A stretch of 64,000 nt of DNA from the NCBI GenBank assembly GCA_021298085.1, contig JAJTDE010000004.1, forward strand, positions 48,651 to 112,650, read 5' to 3'. The translations under genes were made by a program, and so were the position numbers. The stretch's first letter is position 1, and each line of letters opens with the position of its first letter. The notes beneath the pieces are model-generated. The model saw only the letters and a program-made list of their open reading frames with translations, searched no databases and was not told the DNA's origin. Below are positions 62,935-64,000 of this stretch, in pieces. Source of the stretch: Rubrivivax sp. (GTDB lineage Bacteria > Pseudomonadota > Gammaproteobacteria > Burkholderiales > Burkholderiaceae_C).

Positions 62935-64000
62935 ATGAACTCTCCGCTCGATGCCTTTGAGCCGACACCGGCCCCGCAAGACGAGGTGGCGCGCCTGCGT
63001 GTGCCACCGCACTCGATCGAAGCCGAGCAGAGTGTGCTGGGCGGCCTGTTGCTGGACAACATGGCCTGGGACCGGGCCGCCGATCTGCTCACCGAGAGCG
63101 ATTTCTACCGCTGGGAGCACCGGCATATCTACGCAGCCATTGCCAGCCTGGTGTCGGGCAGCAAACCCGCCGATGTGGTGACGGTTCATGAGGTGCTGCA
63201 GGGGCTGGGCAAGGCCGACGATTGCGGCGGCACGCCCTACCTCAACGCACTGGCGCAGAGTGTGCCCAGCGCTGCCAATGTCAGGCGTTATGCCGAGATC
63301 GTCAGGGAACGCTCCGTCCTGCGCAAGCTGATCACCGCCAGCGATGAGATTGCAACCACCGCGTTCAACCCGAAGGGGGTTCCGGTGTCGCAGATCCTGG
63401 ACGAGGCCGAATCCCGTATCTTCCGCATCGGCGAAGAGGGCTCCCGCTCCAACAGCGGTTTCCAGTCGATGGACAGGCTGGTGTCGACCTTGCTGGCGCG
63501 TGTCGATGAGCTCTATGAAAACGGCTCTGAAGACGTCACCGGGATCCGCAGCGGCTTCTTTGACATGGACCGCATGACTGCCGGCCTGCAAAAGGGTGAC
63601 CTCATCGTCCTGGCCGCGCGCCCATCGATGGGCAAGACCGCCTTCGCCTTGAACATCGCCGAGAACGTCGCCGTGCAGGAGGGGCTGCCGGTGGCCGTGT
63701 TCTCCATGGAAATGGGTGCTGCACAGTTGGCGCTGCGTCTGGTGGGCTCCCTGGGCCGCATCGACCAGCAGCACCTGCGCACTGGCAAGCTGCGTGACGA
63801 TGAATTCGAACGTTTGCCGGTGGCGGCCACCAAGCTGGCCGCGGCGCCCATGTTCATTGACGAGACACCCGGGCTCAACCCGGCTGAGCTGCGTGCCCGC
63901 GCGCGCCGACTGGCCAGGCAGTACGGCGGGACGCTGGGCCTGATCGTCGTCGACTACCTGCAGTTGATGAGCGGCAGCAGCAGCAATGAGGAAAACCGCG
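62935..64000 (+). CDS. dnaB: Replicative DNA helicase DnaB (3' truncated by window)
   Basis: RVPPHSIEAEQSVLGGLLLDN, LAARPSMGKTAFALNIAENVA, LIVVDYLQLMSG. Confidence 0.97.
   Translation, partial: MNSPLDAFEPTPAPQDEVARLRVPPHSIEAEQSVLGGLLLDNMAWDRAADLLTESDFYRWEHRHIYAAIASLVSGSKPADVVTVHEVLQGLGKADDCGGTPYLNALAQSVPSAANVRRYAEIVRERSVLRKLITASDEIATTAFNPKGVPVSQILDEAESRIFRIGEEGSRSNSGFQSMDRLVSTLLARVDELYENGSEDVTGIRSGFFDMDRMTAGLQKGDLIVLAARPSMGKTAFALNIAENVAVQEGLPVAVFSMEMGAAQLALRLVGSLGRIDQQHLRTGKLRDDEFERLPVAATKLAAAPMFIDETPGLNPAELRARARRLARQYGGTLGLIVVDYLQLMSGSSSNEENR

Overview
GC-rich chromosomal window from a Burkholderiales-type betaproteobacterium. The assignment is an inference from gene order and protein sequence; no search was run. 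It is almost entirely conserved housekeeping DNA, mostly on the + strand. In order: sucA(3' end)-sucB-lpdA; zapE; PP2C phosphatase(-); ydcH-like; dinG-like helicase; bamD(-); rluD; scpB-rluB; ndk-rlmN-pilF/W-like-rodZ-like-ispG-hisS-yfgM-like-bamB-der-hfq-hflX-hflK-hflC(disrupted)-DUF2065-hisZ-purA; phosphoribosyltransferase; tRNA-Leu(CAG)(-); rnr; nnrD/E(-); dadA(-); rpsB-tsf-pyrH-frr-uppS-cdsA-dxr-rseP-bamA-skp-lpxD-fabZ-lpxA-lpxB-rnhB-trmH-like; ppsR(-)/ppsA; small hypothetical(-); exonuclease(-)/cNMP-CBS-DUF294 protein(-); small membrane protein-TPR-DUF4212-Na+/solute symporter; rpsF-priB-rpsR-rplI; dnaB(5' part). I saw no CRISPR array, prophage, transposon, toxin-antitoxin or biosynthetic cluster. 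The observations most worth checking are: (1) two 17-bp palindromes with the same layout, CTAGG-N7-CCTAG, in two promoter regions around the exonuclease/CBS-DUF294/symporter cluster; (2) an apparent out-of-frame internal deletion of about 46 nt in hflC; (3) a probable CTG start, overlapping the upstream TGA, for the DinG-like helicase; (4) long leaders upstream of rpsB and rpsF with possible autoregulatory folds; (5) a roughly 130-aa Ala/Lys-rich insertion inside the Na+/solute symporter; (6) exact 29-aa tandem repeats in RluB.
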